From Colius striatus (taxonomy: Eukaryota; Chordata; Aves; Coliiformes; Coliidae): a DNA stretch of 64,000 bases. The translations under genes were made by a program, and so were the position numbers. The notes beneath the pieces are model-generated. The model had not been told where the DNA came from. It saw only the letters and a program-made list of their open reading frames with translations, and made no database searches. Of this stretch, positions 50,572 through 60,336 are shown piece after piece; the first letter of the stretch is position 1, and each line of letters begins with the position of its first letter. The stretch lies in contig NC_084774.1 of the NCBI RefSeq assembly GCF_028858725.1, forward strand, positions 6,794,001 through 6,858,000, in the 5' to 3' direction.

Positions 50572-53500
50572 CTTTAAAGGCTGAATGCACTCGCATTTGG
50601 TCAGAATTCCCTTCAACCTCCAGGGCAATCTAGTCACAAGGTGGTTCCCCATGGCCTGGGGGCTTTCTTACACTGATTTTCCCAAGCAATGCTGAATTTA
50701 GACTATCTGAAAGCCCTCAGGCTAAAGCAGGTCTTTAGCATGAGTCTTGGAGGGTGATGGCACGCTGGCCTGTACCAAGAGCCTCTGCTGAATTTCCAGC
50801 TCTTGCCATTGACTTGAACAAAGTTTTTAAAGGCTCTGTTTCAAAAGTGCTCTCGGGTTTAGCAGGGGTGGTCTCTGGGACGTCTTGCCTGGCGCTTGGT
50901 GTGATGAGTATCAGAGCTCCCGTGGATTTTGGATAGGTTTAGGCTGCTCAGATCTCCTGGAGTTGTGCCCAGCATTCTTCATGTGGCGCAACTCCAGAAA
51001 TGGAAGCACTCCAAGTGAGCAGTTTCTTTCCCAAAATGGGGATTCTTCTTTCCTTTGGATGGAAAATACTACAGACAGGGGAAATATTATCTCATTGTAC
51101 TGTGAAGGAGGACCATTTATTAAGTGTGGGTACCAAATTTAACTCTGAGGGGTTTTTTTTAACAGCAGTTCTGATATGACTAGAAATATTTGGACCCTTT
51201 CCTTGCAATGTCAGGAATCTGCATCACAAAATTATGCCACCATGTGAGACACAGCAACTGAAATCAGCTACAGGAGACAAAAGGAGTGAAACCGGATAGC
51301 CTAAATTCATGAGGAATTCATTCCAGGGACACAGATTACATGAAATGACTTCTTATCTTAGTTATATTTGCAACATGTTCATGCTCAGAAAGAGCCATCC
51401 TGATGCCTCCTACACTTGCCACTTATGCAAGGGTGGCTCTTCTCATGTGCTCTGGGGCTCCTGGCTCTGCTGCCAGGAGCCCGGGCGATGGGGTAATCTC
51501 CAAATACAAGGTTATACAGTAAAACAAGGAGCACAGGCTGAAGGAAGAGGCTTTTGGGTTTCTTATTGTTTTTTCGAGCAGGAGAGTCGTTTTTATTTGC
51601 CAGCAGCAGAGAGGGAATGTGAACAGTGGAACACTGTGTGCCCGTGTTCAGTATTAGGCAATGGTCAAAGAGCAGCCACAGACCATGGCAGCAGATGGAC
51701 ACAGGTTTGTGTGGGTGTGTGTGCTGGCTCCATGAGAAAATGCAGTTACATGCTCTTTAGATTACCATCCAAATATTCTTCTTCCCGTTATACCAACCTT
51801 TCTACCACTCCTGACTCCTTCAAACACAGAGGCACAATACAGTTCAGGTGATATCAGCTACTGTTTTCTAACTAGTAATTTCCCAGGACCTCTGCAAGCT
51901 TCTCCCATCCCAGGTGAAACTTGGTAATTAAAACTGACCTTTGAAAGCTCCCACTTACAATGGTATCTGCTGGTTCTGCTTAATTTGCTCCCCTCTTACA
52001 CAAGCAACTGTGAATAATTGCTGCAGTTTATTAAAGTGGCAAATGAGGAGCTTTCAAAGCACTGAGATCATCCAGTTCCAATACGTTTGCTAGTACATAA
52101 CAGGTATGAGTGTTTCGAGCAGGTTATCCTAATGACAAATGAGAGGGGAGTCATCTATCTGACTGTTCCTGTTTTGTACAAGTGTCACTTTGTTCTAGTG
52201 ACAGCAGGTTTACAGGATTACACCGACTGGGAATCCTGCACACCAGGTAGGTCTCTCTGGCTGTGAAAAATTGCAGACTAGCAACACAGGTATCTAAACC
52301 ACAGCTTTTACAAATGAGCTGAGGCTCCAAAATCACAACAGGTTTTTGAAAACTTAGATTTTGGGGTTTAAGTCTGTTTTGTAGCTGGTCTTTTGTGACC
52401 TCTTCATTAGCAGAATGTATCTGTTTCGTATTCAGCAGTATTTTAAATTTCTTTTTGTTTCCCCTAAAACATAAACACTGGAAACTTGTCGCTGCCTCTG
52501 ACAAAAGCAGAGCTTCTTACAGAAATAACATCAGTGTAAAAAAACAGGTGAACTTGGACAGGCAGGGCTGCTAATAAAAGTGGACAAGTTGCCAACGTTA
52601 TGTTCCTCCTGCTGCACTCTGAAAGAGGATTCAATAACTGAATGTTTTATACTGTAATGAGAAATACTATGATATGGATGTATTTAACTACCAAATTTGT
52701 TTCACTTTCAAACTGGAAATGCATCATATGATACACCTGAATATCAATGAGAATTAACTGAATGAACACAACATAGGTGTCTTCACCTGGGGCTAAATGC
52801 AAGGCAATGGCTTGGAAAGAGAGCTACAAAGGGATTCAGGGATTTGGATGTAGAGGTTTTCTGTCCTATGCTGGTCCTAGAGCCTCACTTTTGTATTTTT
52901 CTTCTTAGGCCTGTAACAGCACAGCCTTGTTTTGGTACCATAACCTCATGGAGTCCACGCTGGCTCAGATGCTCAGGGAAGGTAGGAGTCCTGCTTTTCC
53001 TGCACAGAGAACTGTTCAAACTTTTGAGTCATCTTTGACAAAGCTTTTGCAGAGCGCCCTGAAAGCCACTGGCCCAGCTGCTGTGGGAGAGAGGCAAATC
53101 TGTGGAACAGAATCCTGAGCTCTCTGCTCCAGCACCCAGAAAGAGGCTGCACAGAAGTGGAGCCTGAAGCAACCCTGCAAACACAGCACTGCCACAACTC
53201 TGGCCTGGCAAGGGGATTTCCCATATTTATAGCTCTCATCCACCCACAAGAGTGGCGCTGGAGCAAGGTGCTGAATCCCATCCTGACACAGCACTGCAAA
53301 GCTGGTCAGAAAAAAGGCACCCGCCTCCCTCTCCCACGACAGGCACCCTGAGCACAGCAAGAAGCCCCAAGTACACCAAATAAATCACACCTCACAATTC
53401 ACTGGGATCAAGAATTGCAGAGTTTCCTACAGGTTTTATATCTGGAACGATTTATGGTTTAATTTAAACACATCGTTTCCAGCCGTTTCTTTTTGCAAGC

Positions 53501-55559
53501 AATCACCTAGGCTACATTAACCTGATGGTGATGTACTGCAGTCCCAGGGAGCCCTGGAGAGACAGAAAGAGACAACAGCACTCAGAGGTGTGAACTTCCT
53601 CCATCTATCTTGCTGGGATGTGTACAGCCTTGCCAGGGAAGCAGGTCCAGGCATGTTAACCACTTCACTGCTAGCTTCTGCCATTGAAAGGACTGGTTGT
53701 AAAGCAGTGTCCTGGATGGGCCTTACCCTTCCTTCCATGGAGCCTCCCCAGCAGCACAGGGTGCCAGCTTGGAAGGGGATGAGGGAAGTGCAGACTGTTG
53801 GAGTATGATGGTGCAGGTTACAGGTTCAGCAGGAGGTCCCATGAGATCAGACAGCTTTTTATCACACAGCTTGTTGCAAGAGATGTGGCCACACAGGTGT
53901 CACAGTTAATACGGTTTTGAACAAGTTTCTATCTCTCTGCCTCTTGGGATGTAACAGCAAGCAGGGGAACCTTGCAGGCTTGTATTCAGGCCCCATGCTA
54001 ACCTCATAGGAGACTGGAGACAAAATGTAGCAGAGTGGGAGACACTTCTGCCTGGCATGTCTCAGCCAGAGGTTTCCTTCGTGGTACGGTTTTATCTCAC
54101 AGCAGTGGCATGAGGTTTTATTTGTCACTGATGGGTCTGGCATCGCTGCCAGAGGAGTGGTCATTAATTAGGACCTGAGCTAAGAATGCAGGCAGCTCCC
54201 TTTGCATTCAGAGCTCTCCTGTCTGTCAGCAGACTTGCAGACTGTGCAGCATTGAGCCTCTCATGGCTCTGTTTTGCTACCAGACATGCGCTCACAACTG
54301 CCCGTGAAGATGGCAGCTGCTAGAAGAGGTAGTGATCCTTCCCCCTGCCCGGGGCTGGCTGCAGCTGCGGCACAGGGCAACGGTTGCAGCAGGTCCCTCT
54401 CTGTGGCAGCGGAGCCACTTGAGCAAGGCTTCTTGGGGAGACAGATAAAAGACTTACAAAGAAATTGCTGCTTCAAAGAAAAGGCTTTCAGGACTTTCTA
54501 ACGCTGAAAGCTGTAAGTGCCTGTCTGCTCCCAGGCTGTCCCAGAGGACGCAGCCTCTGCACCCCCTGGATGGCAGCAAGGAGGGGCTCTAGCACAGAGC
54601 AAAGCCACCTTTCATCTCACTCTGGTGAGCTGGGGGCAAACACCTCTTCCAACAGGAGGGCTGTCTGAAACAGCCTTTTCATTATGTTTATATTTAAAAA
54701 TCTAACAGTGACTAAAGCAGTTTGCATAATAAACAGCTCGGGAGCCAGAAATATTTGCCTGCTATCGGTAAAAAAAAGGAAGTCCTCAGATCCTCTTCTG
54801 AAGACTGTAAGAAAGTGACAGAGTTTTCCCTTTGCAGGATATAAATATGCAGCGCAAATAGGTGGCTGCTGTCGCTGCTTACATTTTGATGTGTCTCTTC
54901 AGATAGCCTGGCAGTGCCAGATTATTTTAGTGTCAAATCAAAGCTCTGGTTGTGTAAAGAAGCTGAGGAAAGGTACAGTCTGTGTTGCAGCACAGGATGG
55001 AAGCTCCAAGAAGACTGGAGGCAGTCCTGTGAGACATGTACCAGCCATGCATACTAAACCTGCCATTTAGTACACCAAGAGGAAAACCCGTTTAGCAGAG
55101 CTGCTGCAGGACAGAAATAAATGTCTTCAGATTTGGATTGGGGCAGGGGGAGTGTGTTTTTTGTAGGGGAGTGTGTGATTCATTCTCACATTAGCTAAAA
55201 GAAAAAAAGCTTTTGTTTCCTTTTTAACTTAGATTTCCTCATGAGAGAAAATTAAAGGGCCTGTTTACATGGGAAGAAAAATCTTGCTGTCTGGATCCCT
55301 TTTTAGAGCAGAGAGCTCTTATTTGCAAGGCACCATTGCTATCCTTGACTTTTAACAAGTCAAGTGAGCCCAAACCTGCTTGCATGATGTCCCTCAGCAT
55401 CATCACTATCTTGATGCAGGGCAGCTGTACAGCACTTAGCACAACGTAATCTGTGCGTGGTTACTGCAGCCTCTGCATTTCAGTTACACAAACAAGGAAG
55501 TGCAGGCTCTGTGGGTCAGAGGCACACACCACACTGGGGTCCCGTCCTGCCAAAGGCCA
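50572..55559. other. Intergenic upstream of TOP1, no gene seen
   Basis: Ordinary unique sequence becoming GC-richer toward the CpG island. It includes the candidate element at 54830 and an AAGATGGCAGC (YY1-like) motif near 54307. No exon seen on either strand. Confidence 0.65.
54830..54965. promoter_or_regulatory. Candidate regulatory element ~1.6 kb upstream of TOP1
   Basis: Unique sequence with ATATAAATATGCAGCGCAAAT, the 13-bp palindrome CTGGCAGTGCCAG (54908-54920) and a TCF/LEF-type ATCAAAG (54937-54943). It is close enough to the TOP1 promoter to act on it, but conservation was not tested. Confidence 0.25.
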
Positions 55560-56063
55560 CTGACAGCGACATCACTTTGAAACGCTCCCCATCGAACTCC
55601 GCAGCAGCTCAGTTGTGCGGGCACAGGCTCTGCGGGGCTGTGCCTTAGCCGAGCGCACAGTTCCTCCTGTGCAGAGCCGGGGTGCGGGAAGGAAGGCCTG
55701 CCAAGCCCCTGAGCACCGGCAGCCCCTCTGAGGGGGGAAGATGCAACCCAAATGGAGTCCCTCAGCCCACCCGTGTCCCCGCACGCCGCAGCCCTGCCGG
55801 GAGCATGGCCCTAATCAGGTGCCGGGTGCCCGTGAGGAGACGTGCTGGCCCGGCTCACGGTTACAGCATGCCCGGGGGCGGCGAGCAGGCCTAAGGAAAG
55901 CCCTCAGCCTGTTCCTGCAGCAGGGGCTGCGGGGCCTGGCGGTGGCGCTCCCGGAGGGCTGCGGTGGGGCCGCGCCAGGCGGCCGCCATGCTCCGGGCCG
56001 GGCCGCGCAGGGCGGGCGGCGCAGGGACCCGGCGCGGCGCCTTACACAATGCCGCGGGCTGCT

Positions 56064-56077
56064 CCAGCAGGGGGCAG
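56064..56077 (+). promoter_or_regulatory. CTCF-like core motif
   Basis: CCAGCAGGGGGCAG fits the well-known CTCF core (CCASYAGRKGGCRS) at essentially every position. It lies ~465 bp before the TOP1 ATG, at the junction between the gene-poor interval and the gene, where a boundary site would be placed. Confidence 0.6.
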
Positions 56078-56098
56078 GGAGCGGGAGGCGGGCCCGGC

Positions 56099-56106
56099 AT
56101 GCAAAT
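56099..56106 (+). promoter_or_regulatory. Octamer motif, distal copy
   Basis: Perfect ATGCAAAT, the POU2F1/POU2F2 (OCT1/2) octamer. It is followed 21 bp later by an inverted CCAAT box. Confidence 0.6.
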
Positions 56107-56127
56107 GAGAGCTCACCCTGCCGCGCG

Positions 56128-56132
56128 ATTGG
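56128..56132 (-). promoter_or_regulatory. Inverted CCAAT box
   Basis: ATTGG on the + strand within GCGCGATTGGAGG, an NF-Y-type site on the minus strand. It faces the direct CCAAT box at 56213. Confidence 0.5.
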
Positions 56133-56212
56133 AGGAAGGGGAGGAAAAGGCGGGACCGGATATGTAAAAGGCCGGCCGGCGCAGGGCGCACGGGAGCGGA
56201 GGCTGAGGGCGG

Positions 56213-56217
56213 CCAAT
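56213..56217 (+). promoter_or_regulatory. CCAAT box
   Basis: GGCCAATCGG is a good NF-Y site, ending 22 bp before the proximal octamer. It lies ~130-150 bp before the estimated start of transcription, slightly far but within the usual range. Confidence 0.55.
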
Positions 56218-56239
56218 CGGTGGCGGCGAGAGGTGCCGT

Positions 56240-56247
56240 ATGCAAAT
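56240..56247 (+). promoter_or_regulatory. Octamer motif, proximal copy
   Basis: A second perfect ATGCAAAT, in the same orientation as the copy 141 bp upstream and sharing the flanking bases ATGCAAATGA. Confidence 0.6.
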
Positions 56248-56265
56248 GACCCCGGCGCGCGCGGG

Positions 56266-56274
56266 GGGGCGTGG
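56266..56274 (+). promoter_or_regulatory. GC box
   Basis: GGGGCGTGG, a GT/GC-box for Sp1/KLF-type zinc-finger factors, directly after a run of Gs. Confidence 0.45.
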
Positions 56275-56322
56275 CCAGGGCGCTGTGCGCGAACGGCCGT
56301 TTCCCGACCCCCCGCGGCGAGG

Positions 56323-56331
56323 CCCCGCCCC
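56323..56331 (-). promoter_or_regulatory. GC box (reverse)
   Basis: CCCCGCCCC, a consensus Sp1/KLF site on the minus strand, just upstream of the NRF1-like motif. Confidence 0.5.
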
Positions 56332-56346
56332 GCCAGTAAAACGCCC

Positions 56347-56358
56347 CGCGCGTGCGCA
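56347..56358 (-). promoter_or_regulatory. NRF1 motif
   Basis: The minus strand reads TGCGCACGCGCG, a full match to the NRF1 consensus YGCGCAYGCGCR. NRF1 sites usually lie close to the start of transcription in TATA-less CpG-island promoters, which helps place the TOP1 start near 56360-56400. Confidence 0.55.
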
Positions 56359-56359
56359 G

Positions 56360-56528
56360 TGCGTCGAAACACGGACTTAGTCTGTTACACAACAGCGCTG
56401 CGGCCCCGGGGCTGCGCTCTCCGTCGCGTCCAGGCTCTGCGCGTCCCCGGCGACGCGCCTCGCCTCGGCTTTCCTCGGCCCTCCCTCGACTCTTCTCTCC
56501 TCCTGCTCCGCTCCGTTAGGCCTCCGGC
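56360..56528 (+). other. TOP1: Probable TOP1 5'UTR
   Basis: GC-rich leader between the NRF1-like motif and the start codon. It has no ATG in any frame, and its last ~60 bases are strongly pyrimidine-rich (CTC/CCT/TTC runs). The true transcription start cannot be fixed from sequence; the left limit is an estimate based on motif position and the usual short TOP1 leader. Confidence 0.55.
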
Positions 56529-56561
56529 ATGAGCGGGGACCAGCTGCACAACGATTCTCAG
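56529..56561 (+). CDS. TOP1: TOP1 coding exon 1 (DNA topoisomerase I, N-terminus)
   Basis: The first coding exon of DNA topoisomerase I, the nuclear type IB enzyme that nicks one DNA strand through a tyrosine, lets supercoils relax and reseals it. The exon reads MSGDQLHNDSQ and stops exactly at CAG|GTGAGC, a strong splice donor. From memory of the family, human TOP1 begins MSGDHLHNDSQ, so only residue 5 differs (His to Gln). The ATG at 56529 is chosen because this peptide matches the family start, a G sits at -3, and no upstream ATG lies in the preceding ~160 bases of probable 5'UTR. The intron is phase 0. This part of the protein starts the long, charged, disordered N-terminal domain that carries nuclear-localisation signals further on; no catalytic residue lies here. 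It sits inside a CpG island, 664 bp before exon 2. Confidence 0.95.
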
Positions 56562-57225
56562 GTGAGCGGCCCCTTCAGCCGCCCGCGCGGGCCCGCTCCC
56601 GGGGGAACCCGGCGCCTCGCCACCGGGGCCGCAGGCTCCTTACTTCCCCTTCGGGTCGGTCCTACCGATTAGTCTTGACGGCCCTCCGTCCCCCCACTTG
56701 TAACCTCGGTGGGGAAAGACGTGCCCTGCTGCTGCTCCCTGCCAGCCCCCGCTCGGGCAGCCCACGCGTCTGGGGAGAGCCCTGTCACCCGGCCTGTTCC
56801 CCCACTCCGTCGTGCGGAGTCGCCCCGAGCCCTGTGCCCCGGGACCCGTTTTGCCCCAGATGAGGGGAGGCGAGGAAGACTGGACTCGTGTGTGACTCCC
56901 GGCCTGCCTGGGAGAAGGGGAGGGGGGCGTCTGGCCACCTTTCCCCGGCTCCCTTCCCTCGGCGGGGGGGGTTACCCTAGGAGCTGTGCGGGTGCTGGGA
57001 CACGGTTCACCCTGTCCCCCGTCGTTCCCCCGCCCCGGTCACCGAGGGCACCTTCTGCATCGCTCACGTTATTTCTCATTTGATATTTAATTTGTCTGAA
57101 AATGAGAATGAAGGAAGGGGGAAGAAAATCCAGCGGTTCCCCTCCCCCCCTAAAAAAATAAATTAAAAAATTGCCCTGTGGGGACGGCGTTTTTCACGGT
57201 CTCTCCCTGTCTCCTCTCCCCGCAG
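56562..57225 (+). other. TOP1: TOP1 intron 1
   Basis: A 664-bp phase-0 intron, GTGAGC at the left and a C/T-rich tract with CGCAG at the right. It is GC-rich and within the CpG island. It contains a run of eight Gs (56964-56971), a C-rich patch (57142-57150) and a short A/T-rich stretch after it. No repeat or extra exon was seen. Confidence 0.9.
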
Positions 57226-57250
57226 ATCGAGGCGGATTTCCGAGCGAACG
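57226..57250 (+). CDS. TOP1: TOP1 coding exon 2 (25-nt microexon)
   Basis: A 25-base exon bounded by a pyrimidine-rich tract and CGCAG acceptor on the left and a consensus GTGAGT donor on the right. In frame with exon 1 it reads IEADFRAN plus the first base of the next codon. Family members continue DSQ-IEADFR at exactly this junction; human TOP1 has IEADFRLND, so Leu is replaced by Ala and the dangling G fits a following Asp codon. The downstream intron is phase 1. The exon length is not a multiple of three, so skipping it would shift the frame. The Lys/His/Asp-rich exon 3 expected next was not found before the right edge. Reading past the GTGAGT gives a longer open frame, but it is intronic GC-rich sequence, not coding. 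Confidence 0.94.
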
Positions 57251-58039
57251 GTGAGTGTGGCCCCGGCGCGCCCCTCGCCTCGCCGCGCCGGCCGCGCACA
57301 GACATGGCGTCCCAGAGACTAAGTCCCGGCTCCTCGCTCACCGGCCCCATTGTTCCCATCGAGCTGCCAAAACCGCCCCTTTCCCGGCGGCCTCGCTCCC
57401 CCTCGAGCCCCGCTTCCCCTAGTGGGGGCACTGGAGGCCCCCGATCCGAGCCCATCGGCTCTCCCGGGGTCCCCTTTGGGCCCCGATTCCTCCCTGGAAA
57501 GTCGCCTTGTCGACGGTCGGGACTTAGTCTCTGCGCCATTTTCTTTTTCTCCTCTCTTCTGTGTGGCTTTCTCTCTTTCTCCTTCTCCCCGAGCTGCCGG
57601 AGAGGAGCCTTCTACTGAGGCACCAGGCGGCAATCCCCGGCCCCCAGCCCCTTCTTAACGGAGGGGAAAGCAAAGTTTTAAACTAAAATAAATCCCCAAG
57701 CCTTTTTTTCTTAATCTCAGCCTCTTCCCTCCCCCCCCCACACTGCTCGCTGTCTCTGTTCCTTTCAGGGAATCCCTCCCTTCCCCTAAAATGAAAGGTG
57801 ATTGCAACATGTTGCTCTTTAAAAGAATCTGCTGCATCCATTTTAAAATCAGTCTTATTTCTCTCGTTGCTATGTAATTGATGTAACTTTACCTCGTTGG
57901 GTGGGGCTTTTTAATTAAAATAAAAGCCCACATTAAAAAAAATAATAGTAAAAAATCCCAGCAGTATAGACAATTCCAGAAGGGTAAACAGCATCACTTC
58001 AGAAAGTTTGCAACCTCTTTTCATTCAGAAACGTTGTAG

Positions 58040-58135
58040 GAGTCCTGTAATTTTATGTATGTGTGTATTTTTATATGGATGTACACACTTAGATATGTCT
58101 ATATCTAATCACATATATATATGTACACAAATAAT
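58040..58135. repeat. AT/TG-rich low-complexity stretch
   Basis: Mixed TATGTATG/TGTG/ATATAT sequence including the 14-bp palindrome ACATATATATATGT at 58111-58124 and two copies of ATGTACACA about 42 bp apart. A degraded microsatellite inside TOP1 intron 2. Confidence 0.6.
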
Positions 58136-60320
58136 ATTTTCTGATCAGCCTGGTGGCTGCTAACTTTTTATGATTGTTTATTCATTTTTCTAGGAAGCAA
58201 GCTAATTGCAGTCACCCCCCAAGTTGGTAGATGTCAAATGGAAAGGCTTAAGCAGGGTGGAGGGGAGTTGAGGACATAAAACCTACCTTTGTGTGTTATT
58301 GTTGCTTCGGGATGCGTAATGAACTCTGAGCTGTCCTCTGATTAGTGAGGTGGCAGACTACAAAAAAAAAAATGGTTGAAATTACCCACTTGAAAACTTA
58401 AAGTTACACTGATTTTATATGCTCTTCTGGATGGTGTCCACGTGCCTGGGTGCTTTGTAGGCTACTGCGTGTAAATATTTACAAATACGTTTGCAGGCAC
58501 CTTTCTCTTAGTTCATTGGAATGTGATTGTGTGTGTGCAGTAGGGGACATGCAGTAGCTAATATATGGGTTTTAAACTTTTATTTCCATTCTGAATCTAT
58601 AGTACAGCTCTAGGAATAATTCTTAACAGAGAGAAAGAGTGCAGTGGATTTCCCAAGAAGTGCAGAAGTAACTCTTGAAGCAGCTTAAATGTAAGCATGT
58701 ATTTGCATTCTTGTAGCCTTTTTCTGCTGGGAAATATTTGCTTAAGGATCATCTTTATTTAGGGAAAAGTATCCCTTGGTGAGCTTTAGTTATGTACTGA
58801 TTTACATAGGGGAAATGATGTATATTTGACCTTTCCACTCCAGCTTTCAGTGAGCCTCTTAGAAGGATTTTTCTCCTCTATTGTGGCCATGTGCTGTTTT
58901 AGGCATGCAGCAGTTAAAACTCCTCCAGTTTTTATTTCTACCATATGTTGGAGGAATTCAATATAAAAATTCAGAGTAAGACACCTTGATGGAAAAACTG
59001 AGTTGCTGGTGGATCAAGCATACCCAACAAATTCATGCCAGTGTAGGTGTTGGCACCTTTTTACTCCTATTGTAGTTATTCCGTGGTAGTAGTGTAATAT
59101 CATTGTGACTGATCAGAGGCCCCTAAAATACAAGATCCTTTTTGTCGCTGAAAGGTGTGTGTAACCCTGATAGTCTTGTTAAGGGAATAGTGCTGATGAG
59201 ACACTGTCCTCTCTGACCTTGTGCCCATGACGGATCTTCCTGAGAACCTGTCCCCTCTGCTTGCCCTGAGCCTTGTTTTCTCTCCACGGGAGTTCTTTGC
59301 ACTCTTGTGTGGGGAATTGTCACATGCAGATCTGAGAACGGCTGTTCTCATTTAGGCATAGTGTTGGGGCTCTAGCTCCTATATTCATGTTTTGATCCTA
59401 TTCAGTGGCAAAGATGAGGAGTGGGTGGTAGGTTTTTTTTTCCCAGAATTGGTTTGGTTGTTATTGTCAGGCAGCACTTAACAGTAGAGCCCAAGTCTCC
59501 TTTTAGGCTGCGTTTGTTCTTTATATTTGAGGGAAGGGAAGTTTTTCTGGGAGCTGGTACTGACTCAGTCTAAATGTTGAACATACCAGCAGTAAACATT
59601 TTTGTTAATAAAGTTGTTTGGGGTGACTTCTGGGTAGTGTATCAGTAACAGAGCAGCTTAAGCACTTTGAAGCTTCCTGTTGTTACTAATATTCATATCT
59701 GGGTCGATGGACATACTACTTGAGATTGTGATCCTGCATAGTTGTTGCAGCTGAAATGTGTGGGTGGGAGTGGATCTGCTTGCCCATTGCAGGTCACCAA
59801 AGTGCCCTCTGGTTGTAGCTGAGAACTTGGATCTGATTACACACCCGTTTCATTGATAGCAGGGTAGTGTTAGGTATGAGAGAGGGTGCCAGCAGTAAAT
59901 ATATGTTCCTGGCGATTTCTTGTCGTTAAATAGCCAGATCACTGTAAGCAAGAGTGTCCTGGGCAAAATCCAACGTGGGAAATAGCATTCCATCTCACTA
60001 TCCAGGTTCTCCCTCCTGTTTAATTTGGCTATAGTGCATATTTTTTTCACCTTAACTGTATTTTTAGTATCAGTGCGCACTGCTAAGAATTTTCCATGTT
60101 CAGTCTTGTAGTGCCTGTTTACAAACCATCCTGAGAACAATGCTGTGCTGAAACACCAAGCTTTTTTTGCAAGTAATGTCCTTGCAGTTTCTTCAGCATT
60201 GTAGAAGGGAAATGGTAGTGTAAAACTCATTTTCAAGTACAGCTTGGTCATTGAAAATGAGCCCTTCCTCAGAGATGTGAATGTTGAGACAAGGCTATCT
60301 ACTTGGGGAGAGATTTGTGA

Positions 60321-60336
60321 TTTTTTTTTTTTTTTT
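60321..60336 (-). repeat. Poly-T run (16 nt)
   Basis: Sixteen uninterrupted Ts in intron 2 followed by CCTCTC. No retroposed body is recognisable on either side, so it is called a simple homopolymer. Confidence 0.7.

Larger units (their letters stand above)
56060..56370 (+). promoter_or_regulatory. TOP1: TOP1 core and proximal promoter
   Basis: TATA-less, GC-rich promoter just upstream of the TOP1 leader. In order it contains a CTCF-like site, an octamer, an inverted CCAAT box, a direct CCAAT box, a second octamer, two GC boxes and an NRF1-like palindrome. Octamer and Sp1-type sites have been described for the human TOP1 promoter, so this composition agrees with the gene call. Binding is inferred from motif match only. 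Confidence 0.7.
55560..57660. promoter_or_regulatory. TOP1: CpG island spanning TOP1 promoter, exons 1-2 and intron 1
   Basis: CpG dinucleotides become abundant at about 55560, peak between 55940 and 56480, and fall away after about 57660, while sequence on both sides is CpG-poor. The island covers promoter, 5'UTR, exon 1, the 664-bp intron 1, exon 2 and ~400 bp of intron 2. This is the normal form of a constitutive vertebrate promoter. Long open frames on both strands here come from a lack of AT-rich stop codons and are not genes. Confidence 0.9.

Noticed and set aside
55815..56372. 185-codon open frame on the minus strand in the same island
   Set aside because: Starts at GTG, not ATG, and has the low-complexity Arg/Pro/Ala composition expected from antisense CpG-island DNA. 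Divergent transcription is possible but not a protein.
55741..56532. Long open frame (263 codons) on the + strand over the TOP1 promoter
   Set aside because: It lies in GC-rich CpG-island DNA where stop codons are rare, is Arg/Ala/Gly/Pro-rich with no domain, and runs out of frame over the real TOP1 start.
57178..57618. 146-codon frame that includes TOP1 exon 2
   Set aside because: Only the 25-base exon within it is coding; a consensus GTGAGT donor follows, and the residues after it do not resemble TOP1.
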